From assembly GCF_022179125.1 (NCBI RefSeq), contig NZ_BPQG01000081.1, positions 1 to 60,678 on the forward strand: a stretch of 60,678 nucleotides of DNA, given 5' to 3'. Of this stretch, positions 9,065 through 18,155 are shown piece by piece. The translations under genes were made by a program, and so were the position numbers. Every line of letters starts with the position of its first letter. Positions within the stretch are counted from its first letter, which is position 1. The DNA is from Methylobacterium cerastii (GTDB lineage Bacteria > Pseudomonadota > Alphaproteobacteria > Rhizobiales > Beijerinckiaceae). Below the pieces are notes generated by a model, which ran no database searches, was not told the origin of the DNA, and saw only the letters and a list, made by a program, of their open reading frames with translations.

Positions 9065-9731
9065 GGAGGATGAACCCCGTATTGCGGACGGTGTGGATGC
9101 GCGGGTTCAGCCCGTCGGGATCAAGCTTCTTGCGGATCTTGCCGACATGGACGTCGATGACGCTCGACTGGTGGTTGAAGCTGTAGCCCCAAACTGACTC
9201 GAAGATCATTTTGCGGCTCACCAGCACGCCCGCGTTCTGCATCAAGAACTCGATGATCGCGAACTCTTTCGGTAGAAGCTCAATCTCCCGACCTGCGCAG
9301 TGGAGCACACGCTCGATCAAGTCGAGTTGTAGGTCGCCGACGACGAGTTCGCTCACCGCCTCGGCGGCCATTTTGCGCCGGGCAAGGGCATCGACCCGCG
9401 CGGTCAGCTCGATGAACTCGAAGGGCTTGGCGAGGTAGTCGTCGCCCCCGGCACGCAGCCCGTCCACGCGCTCGTTGACGGCCGAGAGCGCGCTAAGGAT
9501 CAGGACCGGGGTCGAAACCTTGGCGGCGCGCAGCTTGGTAAGCAGGGCGAGGCCGTCGATCTCCGGCAGCATCCGGTCGAGGACGATGACATCGAAGTCA
9601 CCATCCATCGCCTTGCGTAGACCGATCGATCCGTTCATGGCCTCATCCACCCGAAAACCGTGTTCGGTCAGTGCCAATCCGATTTCGGCAGCAACGCGCT
9701 GATCATCCTCAACCACAAGAACGTTGGCCAT
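9051..9731 (-). CDS. OmpR/PhoB-family response regulator
   Basis: The start is set at 9731 (MANVLVVEDDQ). An in-frame extension to 9941 exists, but the receiver fold begins here and an A/G-rich ribosome-binding site (AAAAGGATAAAAGG) lies just upstream. The protein has 226 residues: a receiver domain with Asp9-Asp10 and phospho-acceptor Asp52 (VIVLDRMLPEIDG), then a winged-helix DNA-binding domain from about residue 125 ending in the HTVRNTGFIL hairpin. It would regulate the RND operon in which it sits. The distal kinase gene overlaps its end. Confidence 0.93.
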   Translation of the reverse strand: MANVLVVEDDQRVAAEIGLALTEHGFRVDEAMNGSIGLRKAMDGDFDVIVLDRMLPEIDGLALLTKLRAAKVSTPVLILSALSAVNERVDGLRAGGDDYLAKPFEFIELTARVDALARRKMAAEAVSELVVGDLQLDLIERVLHCAGREIELLPKEFAIIEFLMQNAGVLVSRKMIFESVWGYSFNHQSSVIDVHVGKIRKKLDPDGLNPRIHTVRNTGFILRAAA

Positions 9732-9906
9732 CCTTTTATCCTTTTTATTATGGATACGCTGAGCCCGTTTCGGGCTCGGCGCTTCGGCTGGGACGCTGGA
9801 GTTATGCTCTTCGCGGTCGGTGTCAAATGGCGCGTTATCAGGCGGCGGAGCGTGCGTCATATCGTCGGCAAAGCTTGTCGCATAGGCGCTGTCGTTGGCC
9901 ATTTCG

Positions 9907-11280
9907 TCACTCCGCGCTTGCCTGCACGGAGAGCTTGGCAACGGGTTCCCCTGAAGAGACGCTGCCCTTCGGGACGATGCGGCTGCCGTCGCGCAGGTCG
10001 GCTGGGGGGTTGAGGACGACGGTGTCGCCGCCCTTCAGGCCGGAACGCAGCTCAAGGGTCGTACCCAGATCACGCGAGATCGTGATCGGATGAAGCTTCA
10101 CCGTATCGTCGGGCTGGACCACGGCGACCTGGGTTCCAGCGGCATCGAAGATGAGTGCCTCGGACGGGATCTGCAGGCCGGGATGGGCGCGGGGCACGGC
10201 GAAGGTCACGTTCACATAGAGCCCCGGCCGCAGCGCCCCGTCCGGGTTCGCTACGTCGACCTCGGTGTCGAGGGTCCGCACCGACGAGCGCAGGGCCACG
10301 GAGCTGCGCGAGACCGTGCCCTCGAAACTCCGCTCCGGCATCTGAGCCACCTGAATCGTCGCTCGGACACCGTCGCGGATGTGGACCGCCGCCGATTGCG
10401 GCACCTGGACGGACACGCGTAGCACGTCCGTGCTTTCGATGGAGAAGAGTGACGCGCCGCTGCCGAGATCGGCATGGACGAGGTCGCCGACATCGACCAT
10501 GCGCGCCACGACGATGCCGTCGAAGGGCGCGGTCACGTTCTCGAAGGTGGTGAGCGTGCGCAGCCGGTCTACGGTCGCCTGTTGGGCAGTGATGTTCGCC
10601 TCGGCCACCTTCACCTTCGCGTCGGCGGCGGTGAGGGCGGCCGTGGCGGTGAGCATCTGCGCCCGGGTCTGGTCGGCAGTCTGCTTCGAGGCCCAGCCCT
10701 GGCCGGCGAGCGTCGACGTCCGGGCGTCGGTGGCGTTGGCGAGGGTGACGTTGGCCTTGGCCTGCTCCACGTCGGCATGGGCGACGGCGAGCTGGGCCTG
10801 AAGCTGGCCGAGCTGTGCCTCGGCCTGGCTTTTCTGCTGGTCGAGGTCGGGGGCGGCGATGCGCACGAGGAGGTCGCCCTTCTTGACCCGGGAGCCGATA
10901 TCGACCCGGCGTTCGGCGATGTAGCCAGTGGCACGGGCAAAAATGTCGGCGTGGTCGAAAGCCTCGGTCTGTCCCGGCAGTGTCAGCCTCATCGGCTCGT
11001 CGTCCTCGACGGCCGAAACCGTGCGGACGGTCGGTACGAAGCTGATGACGTCCTCCTGCGTCTCCAACGACGTGCGGTAGGTCTGCCAATGGTGCCAGCC
11101 GCCCAGGCCGAGGGCGCTGCCGAGCGCCAGAAGCGCGATCACGAACGGGCGCTTGCGCGGCGGGGGAAGGTGCGCATGAGTCAGGGCCTCGCCCAGCAGG
11201 TCCTGCCGCAGAGGATCGATCTCGACCGCATGGGCATGCGCCCGCTCCGCGGCGTCGTTGGATTCGATGAACGGGCTCAT
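9907..11280 (-). CDS. RND efflux membrane-fusion (periplasmic adaptor) protein
   Basis: The ATG at 11280 overlaps the RND pump stop by one base (TGATG), giving 457 residues; a TTG one codon upstream is a less likely start. A cytoplasmic N-terminus of about 45 residues (with a His/Pro-rich tract) precedes one membrane anchor (VIALLALGSALGLGGW, about 48-63). Then come a lipoyl/barrel-sandwich half, a long coiled-coil hairpin (about 150-230, rich in Ala/Gln), the second lipoyl half (TAPFDGIVVARMVDVG) and beta-barrel domains. It links the inner-membrane pump to an outer-membrane channel. No outer-membrane factor gene is adjacent. Confidence 0.92.
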   Translation of the reverse strand: MSPFIESNDAAERAHAHAVEIDPLRQDLLGEALTHAHLPPPRKRPFVIALLALGSALGLGGWHHWQTYRTSLETQEDVISFVPTVRTVSAVEDDEPMRLTLPGQTEAFDHADIFARATGYIAERRVDIGSRVKKGDLLVRIAAPDLDQQKSQAEAQLGQLQAQLAVAHADVEQAKANVTLANATDARTSTLAGQGWASKQTADQTRAQMLTATAALTAADAKVKVAEANITAQQATVDRLRTLTTFENVTAPFDGIVVARMVDVGDLVHADLGSGASLFSIESTDVLRVSVQVPQSAAVHIRDGVRATIQVAQMPERSFEGTVSRSSVALRSSVRTLDTEVDVANPDGALRPGLYVNVTFAVPRAHPGLQIPSEALIFDAAGTQVAVVQPDDTVKLHPITISRDLGTTLELRSGLKGGDTVVLNPPADLRDGSRIVPKGSVSSGEPVAKLSVQASAE

Positions 11281-14200
11281 CAATAGTCCTCAAGGGGCTT
11301 GATCGGGTTGCGGCGGAGAAGCGTGTAGAGGAGCGGTACGAAGAGCAGCGTGGAGAGCGTGCCCATGCCGATGCCGCCCATGACGGCGCGGGCCAGCGCC
11401 GCGTTCTGTTCCGAGCCCTCGCCCGAGCCGATCGCCATCGGGATCAGGCCGAGGAACATGGCCGAGGCGGTCATCAGCACCGGTCGCAGCCGGGTGTTGC
11501 CGGCCATCAGCGCGGCCTCGGGGGCCGAGCAGCCCGTGGCCTCACGGTGCTCCTTGGCGAAGGTGACGAGCAGGATCGAGTTCGCGCTCGCCACGCCCAC
11601 CGACATGATCGCCCCGAACAGGGCCGGGATGGAGAAGGTCGTGCCGGTAACGAACAGGCTCATCACGATGCCGCAGAAGGCGAGCGGCAGCGCAGCGATG
11701 ACTACGAAGGGATCGACCCAAGTCTGGTAGTTGAGGACGAGCAGCAGGTAGACCGCCATCAGCGCGATCCCGAGTCCGACCTCGATATGGGCGAAGGCGC
11801 CCTCCATGCTCTCGATCTGACCACGCACACGGATCTTGTCGGGGGCGGGCAACGTCGCCTGCTCCTCCGCGACGATCTTTTCGACCGCGCTGCGCACGCT
11901 TCCGAGGTCGGCATCTTGCACGTTGGCGAGGATGTCGAAGGTCGGCTGGGTGTTGACGTGGTTAATCACCGTCTGCTCTGGCTGCCGCTGCATCGTGGCG
12001 ATATTCGAGAGCAGGATCGGGATGCCCGGCTGGCCGTCTCCGGTGCCGTGGACCGAGACTGGCGTATTCATCAGCCGGGCGATGTCTCCGTTGCGCCATT
12101 CCGGGGTCTGCACCCACAGCTGGTACGGCGTGCCGGATTTCGGATCGGCCCAGAAGTTAGGGCTGACCTGAAAGGAGCCGGAAAGGGAGACGTTGAGGTT
12201 CTGGGCGATGATCTGCTCGCTCACCCCCATCTCCGAGGCGAGCCGGCGATCAACGTTTACGTACATCTGCGGCGCATCGACGATCTGGTGCAGGTGGACG
12301 TCCACCGCCCCCCGCACCGCCGCGACCCGGCGCACGAGCGCGCGGGCGACGGCGAGGTCCTTCGCGTCGTGCCGACCGGAGACCTGCACGTCGATCTGCG
12401 CCACGGTGCCGAAGTTCAGGATCTGCGTGATGATGTCGGCGGGCTGGAAATAGAAGACATCCGAAGGAAACGCCCGACGCAGCACCTTCCGCAAACGCCG
12501 CTCGTAGAACGAGATCGGCTTGTGCTCACCCTTGAGATTGATGAGCATCTGTCCGTCGTTATAGGCGACGAAGGATGCGTCCATGAACGCGTAATTGTAG
12601 TTCGACGCCGGCAGGCCGATATTGTCGAGCATGAGGCCTAGCTCGTCCTTCGGGACGACCTGCCGGACGATGTCCTCCACCTGCGCGAAGGTCTTCTCCG
12701 CCTCCTCAATCCGCATTCCCGGCCGGGTGCGGATGTGCAGCGTCATCTGGCTCGACTCGATCTGCGGAAAGTAGTCCTGCCCAATGAAGGGGAAGAGCCC
12801 CGCCGTCACGGCGAAGACACAGGCTGCCCCGGCAAGCGCCCGCTTCGGATGGCGGATTACCGCACCGAGCAACCCGACATAGCCAGCGTGGAATCGTGCG
12901 AAGCCGCGCTCGAAGGCCTCGCGGAATGCCAAGGCGACACGCAGTGGAAAGCGCAGCAGCCACGCAAGCGGCGCCAGGAGGCGCGACAGGAGCGAGCGGC
13001 GGCGCGGGCCGACTTCCAGCGCAGGAGCCGCCCCACCATGATGTCTTGCATATTCCGGCGCGACGAGGACGTCGATCAGGATCGCCACAAGGGTGCGTGA
13101 GAGCAGGTAGGAGGTGAGCATCGCGAAGACGACCGCCTCGGCCTGTGGCACGAACAGGTAGCGGGGGGCGCCCGTCAGGAAGAACACCGCCGAGAAGGCC
13201 GAGCAGATAGCCAGTGTCGAGATCAGCGCCGGCTTGGCGATACCCGCCACGCCTTCCAGCACCGAGCGGCGGAAGGGATAGCCCTCCTCGAACATCCGGT
13301 AAGTGTTCTCGATGGCCACCGTGGCGTCGTCCACGAGGATGCCGACGGCCAACGCGAGGCCGCCGAGCGTCATGACGTTGATGGTCTGGCCGAGCGCCAC
13401 CAGCACCGACAGAGAGGTGAGAATGCAGAGCGGGATCGAGACGAGGACCACGAGTGTCGATCGCCACGAGCCCAGGAACAGGAGGATGGCGAGTCCCGTG
13501 AGCCCGGCGGCGATCACCGCCTCGCGTACGACATCGCCGATGGCGTCGGAAACGAAGACCGATTGATCGAAGAGCGGCGTAATCGACAGGCCCTTGGGCG
13601 AGGCCGCGCGGATGTCCGGCAGGGCCGCCTTCACGGCGTTGACCACGTCCAGCGTCGAGGCCGAGCCGTTCTTCAGCACCTGCAACAGCACGGAATGCTC
13701 GCCATCGGCGCGGACGATGTTGGTCTGCGGCGGCGAGCCGTCGCGGACATGGGCGACGTCGCGCAGGAGCACCGGCTGGTCGTTCACGACCTTGATCGGG
13801 ATGCGGTTAAGCTGATCGACGAGCTGGGGGCTCGAATTGAGCCGCACGGTGTATTGCTGGCGACCGATCTTCGCGAGGCCCGAGGGGACGACGAGGTTCT
13901 GCTTGAGGACCGCGTTGGTGACGTCGAGCGGCGTCATGCCCACGGCGCGGAGCTCGGCGAGGTCGAGATCGACCATCACCTGGCGCGGGGCGCCGCCATA
14001 GGGCGACGGCAAGGTCGAGCCCGGCACCTGGGCGAGGCGCTGGCGGGTGCGGTACTGGGCGTAATCGAACACTTTGGTCAGCGGCAGCGTGCCCGAGGAC
14101 AGCGCAAGCTGGATCACCGGCACTGAGGAGGCCGAGAAGCGCATGATCACCGGCGGCTGCACGCCCGGCGGCATGCGCGAGCGGATGGCGTTCATGGCGG

Positions 14201-14531
14201 AATCGACCTGCGTCATGGCGAGGTCGATGCTTACGGCGGAATCGAAATAGATCCGCTCGGTCACGGTCCCCTGGATGGACGTCGACTCGATTCGCTTGAT
14301 GTTGTTCACGTTGCTCGACAGCGAGAACTCGCTGTAGTTCGTGATGCGCTGAACCATGTCGGTGGCGTCGAGACCGCTATAGGTCCACACCACGACAACG
14401 ACGGGAATGTCGACCGAGGGCAGCACGTCCTTCGGCGCTACGGCGATTGCGCCGACGCCGCCCAACGCCATCAAAATCGCCAAAACGTAGAAGCTCTTGC
14501 GGAATTTCAGGGCGAACCGAACAAGATTCAT
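11280..14531 (-). CDS. RND-family efflux permease (AcrB-like)
   Basis: 1083 residues starting MNLVRFALKFRKSFYVL; an in-frame start 11 codons upstream (14564) is possible. The typical RND plan is visible: TM1 at about 13-32, a large periplasmic loop, the TM2-TM6 block with the TM4 proton-relay region (VDDATVAIENTYRMFEEG), a second half with the duplicated loop, and terminal TM8-TM12. It is proton-driven and would export hydrophobic or amphiphilic compounds with the adaptor encoded next. It is the first gene of a four-gene unit: pump, adaptor, regulator, kinase. The substrate cannot be read from sequence. Confidence 0.93.
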   Translation of the reverse strand: MNLVRFALKFRKSFYVLAILMALGGVGAIAVAPKDVLPSVDIPVVVVVWTYSGLDATDMVQRITNYSEFSLSSNVNNIKRIESTSIQGTVTERIYFDSAVSIDLAMTQVDSAMNAIRSRMPPGVQPPVIMRFSASSVPVIQLALSSGTLPLTKVFDYAQYRTRQRLAQVPGSTLPSPYGGAPRQVMVDLDLAELRAVGMTPLDVTNAVLKQNLVVPSGLAKIGRQQYTVRLNSSPQLVDQLNRIPIKVVNDQPVLLRDVAHVRDGSPPQTNIVRADGEHSVLLQVLKNGSASTLDVVNAVKAALPDIRAASPKGLSITPLFDQSVFVSDAIGDVVREAVIAAGLTGLAILLFLGSWRSTLVVLVSIPLCILTSLSVLVALGQTINVMTLGGLALAVGILVDDATVAIENTYRMFEEGYPFRRSVLEGVAGIAKPALISTLAICSAFSAVFFLTGAPRYLFVPQAEAVVFAMLTSYLLSRTLVAILIDVLVAPEYARHHGGAAPALEVGPRRRSLLSRLLAPLAWLLRFPLRVALAFREAFERGFARFHAGYVGLLGAVIRHPKRALAGAACVFAVTAGLFPFIGQDYFPQIESSQMTLHIRTRPGMRIEEAEKTFAQVEDIVRQVVPKDELGLMLDNIGLPASNYNYAFMDASFVAYNDGQMLINLKGEHKPISFYERRLRKVLRRAFPSDVFYFQPADIITQILNFGTVAQIDVQVSGRHDAKDLAVARALVRRVAAVRGAVDVHLHQIVDAPQMYVNVDRRLASEMGVSEQIIAQNLNVSLSGSFQVSPNFWADPKSGTPYQLWVQTPEWRNGDIARLMNTPVSVHGTGDGQPGIPILLSNIATMQRQPEQTVINHVNTQPTFDILANVQDADLGSVRSAVEKIVAEEQATLPAPDKIRVRGQIESMEGAFAHIEVGLGIALMAVYLLLVLNYQTWVDPFVVIAALPLAFCGIVMSLFVTGTTFSIPALFGAIMSVGVASANSILLVTFAKEHREATGCSAPEAALMAGNTRLRPVLMTASAMFLGLIPMAIGSGEGSEQNAALARAVMGGIGMGTLSTLLFVPLLYTLLRRNPIKPLEDY

Positions 14532-14564
14532 CGATAAATCGGGCTTCCCGGCACAACCCACCAT

Positions 14565-14936
14565 GCGGCCAGCGCCTGAAGCGCGCTCGGACGAACAGAG
14601 GAAAGGCGCTATTTGGAGGTCTGAGCGAAGCGAAGTAAGTCCACCACTAGATAGAGCTCGACGAAAGGTCTTACGAATGAATTCGCGATTGATTTTTTAA
14701 AAATATTTTTAAACAGAAAATCGCCACGCAGCCTTTAAAAGGTGGGAAGCAACTAGCCCGTGAGGCGAAGGGACGGCTCAAGCGCAGAAGATCCAAAAAT
14801 TTAATTTATAAATAAAAATTAAAAGCAGCTATTTTACTTCAGAGATCAAATGTTTATTCGATTGCCTGATCAGAGTTTGTTAGCCACCATTCTCCGTCGC
14901 CGCCGGCTTGGCAGGCTTGCGCGTTCGGAGTTCGCG
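14565..14936. other. AT-rich divergent promoter region
   Basis: Lies between the RND operon (minus) and a small secreted protein (plus). The 14680-14850 part is strongly AT-rich (runs such as TTTTTTAAAAATATTTTTAAA), unlike its surroundings. It is a plausible site for promoters and regulator binding. No ORF or clear operator is recognisable. Confidence 0.4.
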
Positions 14937-15224
14937 ATGTCGAGACAGCCCATCCGCGTCCTCGCGGCTCTGGCGATCCTTTCGCCATGGGCCACTTCTG
15001 CTCTGGCCCGGAACGAACAGCCAGCGGGCGGTGCCTTCATGAGCAGTTACACGAGCGATCCATATTTCGATCCGCGCTCCCGCTATTCGCAGGAACATTC
15101 CCTGGGCGACATTGGCGGTCAGCCGATGCTGACGGAGCCCAACGGCGAGAGGCCCCCCTGCGCCCTGTTCGATCAGGCCTGCGAGCAGGCCTTCGAACGG
15201 AACCGGCGGCACGCCTATCCTTGA
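14937..15224 (+). CDS. Small secreted protein, unrecognised
   Basis: The ATG at 14937, preceded by CGGAG, gives 95 residues with a signal peptide (MSRQPIRVLAALAILSPWATSALA). The mature part is polar, with two cysteines near the C-terminus (PPCALFDQACEQ) spaced seven apart, which could form a periplasmic disulfide. No family is recognised. The IS element downstream begins 7 bp after its stop codon, so any native terminator has been separated from it. Confidence 0.65.
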   Translation: MSRQPIRVLAALAILSPWATSALARNEQPAGGAFMSSYTSDPYFDPRSRYSQEHSLGDIGGQPMLTEPNGERPPCALFDQACEQAFERNRRHAYP

Positions 15225-15231
15225 AGGCTAG

Positions 15232-15247
15232 GAGCCCGTCCGAGTAA
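15232..15247 (+). repeat. Left terminal inverted repeat of the IS
   Basis: Sixteen bases identical to the reverse complement of 16679-16694. Flanked outside by CTAG. Confidence 0.9.
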
Positions 15248-15303
15248 CGGGTTTGCGGATCAAGATTGGGGTTAAGATCAGGGCGATCCAGCCTGCGTCA
15301 TGC

Positions 15304-16638
15304 TCAGCGCCCGGCCTCGGCCAGCTTGAGGAGGTTGTGGGCGGTGCAGATCATCGCCCATTCGCCGCGGACGTGATCGAGCCCGCGGAGCAGGAACTGC
15401 CGGATGCCCCGGGCTTGTTTGATCTGTCCGAATACCGGCTCGACGACCTGCTTCCTGAGGCGGTAGCGGCTCCGGCGGCCAGCCCGCTTCAGGCGGACAG
15501 CCATCGCACGCATCAGGGGCGTCTTCGTCAGCTTTCGACGGCCGGCCGCATCCGCCTCGCCGTGACGCGCCCGCCCCGGAGCGAGATAGGCGGTGATCCG
15601 CCGCTGCTTCAGCGCGGCCAAGTTCGCCTCGTTGGCAAAGCCTGCATCGCCCGAGACCTCGCACGGTTTGCGCCCGAGATGAGCGCGGACATCGTCGATG
15701 AGCGGCACGAGGGCGCGCGCGTCGGCAGCATTCGTCACGAGGCGGTGCGCCACGATGATCTGATACGCGGCATCGACGGCGATCTGGCCGTTGTAGCCCT
15801 GCACGAACCCGTCGCGGGTCGGCAGGATCCGGCTGTCCGGGTCGGTAAAGTTGCGCTGCGCTCGGTCCGGCGGACCGCCGTCCTCACCGCGCAGGGGCCG
15901 ACCCTGCCAGCGCATGCCAGAGGATGCGCCCGGCCCGCTCTCGTCCTCGGGGTCGGGCGGATCGACCGCTTCCGCTTCCAACGCGGCCTTGGCATCGCGG
16001 ATCGTCTCCAGCCGTCGCTGCTTGTCGGCCATCCAGTCCGGCGTCTCGTTGCCCCGTCGGTTCGCGCCCTGCACCGCATCCTCGGCCGCGTCCGCCTCGC
16101 GCGCTTGCTCCAGCCAGGCGTCGACTTCGGCGGCCAGCGCCGGCTCTGCCGTCTTCATGCGTCCGTAGCTCATCGCCTTGTGGCGGGACGCGTTGGCCTT
16201 CACCTTGGTCCCGTCCACCGCCACGTGGGCGAACTGCACCAGACCAGCCGCGCGGCACAGGCGCAGCACCTGCACGAACAGGTCCGACAGGGCCACGAGG
16301 TGGCGCTTGCGGAAGTCGGCGATGGTGCGGAAGTCCGGCCGGTTCAAGCCGGTCACCGCCATGACGTCGACCCGCTCCTCGCAGGCCCGGGCGAGCTGAC
16401 GCGACGAATACAGGCCGCGGCTGTAGCCGTAGAGCAGCAGCGCCACCATCATCCCCGGATGGTAGGGCGGGTAGCCTCGCTCCTCGCTGTAGGTGCCGAG
16501 GATGGCCGAGAGGTCGAGCGCTTCCCGCACCGTGTCGCGGACGAAGTGCGCCATGTGCCCGGGCGGCACGAACTCGTGCAGCGAGGGCGGCAGCAACCAG
16601 CCCTGATCCACATCCCAGGAGCGAAACACCTTGGCCAT
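15304..16638 (-). CDS. IS1182-family DDE transposase
   Basis: 444 residues, full length for the family. The N-terminal region (RGYPPYHPGMMVALLLYGYS, about 55-73) is the DUF772-type domain of IS1182/IS5-like transposases. The first catalytic Asp is in HVAVDGTKVKANAS (Asp142), the second in VSGDAGFANEANL, and the Glu in VEPVFGQIKQARGIRQF, completing the DDE triad. A Pro/Asp/Glu-rich insertion (about 225-275) separates the first two acidic residues. It catalyses cut-and-paste transposition of the surrounding element. No frameshift or stop is visible. Confidence 0.93.
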   Translation of the reverse strand: MAKVFRSWDVDQGWLLPPSLHEFVPPGHMAHFVRDTVREALDLSAILGTYSEERGYPPYHPGMMVALLLYGYSRGLYSSRQLARACEERVDVMAVTGLNRPDFRTIADFRKRHLVALSDLFVQVLRLCRAAGLVQFAHVAVDGTKVKANASRHKAMSYGRMKTAEPALAAEVDAWLEQAREADAAEDAVQGANRRGNETPDWMADKQRRLETIRDAKAALEAEAVDPPDPEDESGPGASSGMRWQGRPLRGEDGGPPDRAQRNFTDPDSRILPTRDGFVQGYNGQIAVDAAYQIIVAHRLVTNAADARALVPLIDDVRAHLGRKPCEVSGDAGFANEANLAALKQRRITAYLAPGRARHGEADAAGRRKLTKTPLMRAMAVRLKRAGRRSRYRLRKQVVEPVFGQIKQARGIRQFLLRGLDHVRGEWAMICTAHNLLKLAEAGR

Positions 16639-16678
16639 GAGCCGAGTGAATCACCCTCTGGCCTCGCCGTCGAGAGCA

Positions 16679-16694
16679 TTACTCGGACGGGCTC
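16679..16694 (-). repeat. Right terminal inverted repeat of the IS
   Basis: Perfect reverse complement of 15232-15247. Flanked outside by CTAG (16695-16698). Confidence 0.9.
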
Positions 16695-16698
16695 CTAG

Positions 16699-17541
16699 CT
16701 GTTCTGTCCCGAGGTACGGAGAAAGACGCAGCATGGCCATGTCCGAGGGCGTCCATACCATTCCCAATGGGCTACACGTTTGAAACCAGTAAAAATCGTT
16801 ATTTTATAAGCTCTTATATTCTCTATGAAATGTCCCTCAGGGGGTAGGGGGTTCCCACCACCGGAGGATAATTACCGCAGGTAATCAGGGGTTAACTTCT
16901 AAGGTGAGGGTTCCTCAAGCGCGCCCTGGCGCGAGGGCAAGCCCTCGCTGGGACGCGAGAGGTATGGGGCTTTCCGTATGGGAAGCTGACCTCAGGGGTT
17001 GGCTTCGCCATTCTTCTGAGGTTGAGGACCGTCGACCTCCATCGCCGCTCCATGGCGTCGACGCCGCGCCTCTCACGCCTGCCCGATGCCCGCCCGCCGC
17101 TGCCAGGGGCCTTGCCTCCATCTAATCACCGAAGGTGTCCAGCGGGCTTCCCTCCGTTACGCGCCGATCCATGATCCTTGCGGGCCATTCCTGAGCCTCG
17201 CAGGCGGGGATGATCCAAATGACGGCATGAGCGCGGTGCCCCCTCCCAGAATTTGAAGCCCCCTCGTACCACCCCACCCACCAATGGCCCGGCATCTTCG
17301 CTCCTTGGCGCTATGGCGGACCAGCCATCTACCGTTCGCGCAGGCCCTCAATCTGTCCCAAAGGTGCTGACGTCGGACAGGCGCCTGCAGACCTGACGGG
17401 CGCTCGACCACCGAGCCGAGGTGTATCTACTGGCCGAGGGCGATTGGCACCCGCACTGGCCGAGGGACCGACCGGTCCTTGAGGGAGCCACCCACGAGCC
17501 GGGACACGTCCCCCTTAGGAGTGCCGGCGGTCACGGCTGCG
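16699..17541. other. Gene-poor spacer with several hairpins upstream of the Kiwa-like locus
   Basis: About 840 bp with no convincing gene; short ORFs here have no recognisable product and no good ribosome-binding site. Structure is visible: ATTACC-GCA-GGTAAT (16871-16885), GCGAGGGC-AA-GCCCTCGC (16931-16948), and a CCTCAG...CTGAGG stem enclosing TGGC-TTC-GCCA between about 16990 and 17022. A short AT-rich stretch lies near 16790-16830. It may hold an unrecognised RNA or remnants of lost genes. Confidence 0.4.
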
Positions 17542-17570
17542 TTGTCAGTAAGACGACGGCGGCCTATATT
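17542..17570 (+). promoter_or_regulatory. Sigma70-type promoter of the Kiwa-like operon
   Basis: TTGTCA (17542-17547), a spacer of exactly 17 bp, then TATATT (17565-17570). This predicts a start near 17577 and a leader of about 60 nt before the first gene. It is the best -35/-10 match seen in the accessory part of the window. Confidence 0.65.
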
Positions 17571-17638
17571 CACTTTTTGTTCTCGAATGCTCCTTCGAGG
17601 GGAGCTTACCCCAAACGGACGCAGTCGATGCGAGCGCG

Positions 17639-18151
17639 ATGAGGAACGCCCTCAAGACGGTCATGTTTGTGTCTGCGCTGTCGCCATCGTTGATCAGCGT
17701 GGCGCTCGCTCGGGTCTGGGATCGCGGACCGACCTGGGACGCGCTGTGGTACGCGCTGGCGGGCTGCGTCGGCATTCTCTTGATCCGGTACATCGTCGAC
17801 GCGCTCAGATGGAACGGCGAGACCTTCCCGATCACCCTGAAGAAGGTCGAGGCCAACGACGCCCTGATGCTCGGCGTCATCGTGACGTACTTCATCCCCT
17901 TCATCGGCAAGGCGGCCGACATCACGGTCGGGGTCGTACTGGGCATTCTGGCGCTCGCCGGCGTCTCCTTATGGATGTCGAGCTCCATCCTCCCCAACCC
18001 GGTTCTGCGATCGCTCGGGTATCGCTTCTACAAGGCGGAGACTGACAGCGGCGTGGTGTACACGCTCATCACGCTACGCGACCTGGTGGATCCGAGACAG
18101 GTCAGGGCCGTCAAGCGGATTTCCGGCTCGATGCTCCTGGAGGTAGTCTGA
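17639..18151 (+). CDS. kwaA: KwaA-like membrane protein of a Kiwa anti-phage system
   Basis: 170 residues with four predicted membrane helices (about 6-25, 36-56, 76-90, 95-114) and a short cytoplasmic C-terminal domain with the pattern NPVLRSLGYRFYK...GVVYTLITLRDL, as I recall from KwaA proteins. In Kiwa, KwaA is the inner-membrane component that assembles with KwaB and responds to phage attack at the envelope. The next gene begins 4 bp downstream and encodes a DUF4868-like protein, the defining partner. The call rests on topology, tail pattern and this pairing; each alone would be weak. The protein is at the short end of the family. Confidence 0.7.
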   Translation: MRNALKTVMFVSALSPSLISVALARVWDRGPTWDALWYALAGCVGILLIRYIVDALRWNGETFPITLKKVEANDALMLGVIVTYFIPFIGKAADITVGVVLGILALAGVSLWMSSSILPNPVLRSLGYRFYKAETDSGVVYTLITLRDLVDPRQVRAVKRISGSMLLEVV

Positions 18152-18155
18152 GCCC

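Larger units (their letters stand above)
15232..16694. mobile_element. IS1182-like insertion sequence
   Basis: A 1463-bp element with perfect 16-bp terminal inverted repeats GAGCCCGTCCGAGTAA (15232-15247 and, reversed, 16679-16694). A single full-length transposase gene is encoded on the minus strand. Both ends are flanked by CTAG (15228-15231 and 16695-16698), which is either a 4-bp palindromic target duplication or an extension of the repeats. The intact repeats and ORF suggest recent insertion. It lies between a secreted protein and the gene-poor region leading to the Kiwa-like locus. Confidence 0.9.

Noticed and set aside
15253-16698. 481-codon plus-strand ORF inside the IS
   Set aside because: Antisense to the intact transposase and starting within the terminal repeat region; no domain.
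16904-17411. Short ORFs (73-84 codons) in the spacer upstream of the Kiwa-like locus
   Set aside because: No ribosome-binding site, no hydrophobic or catalytic pattern, and overlapping hairpins; no support for coding.
16699-17638. Retron-like arrangement (structured RNA next to a defence operon)
   Set aside because: No reverse transcriptase gene is present in the window; hairpins alone do not support it.
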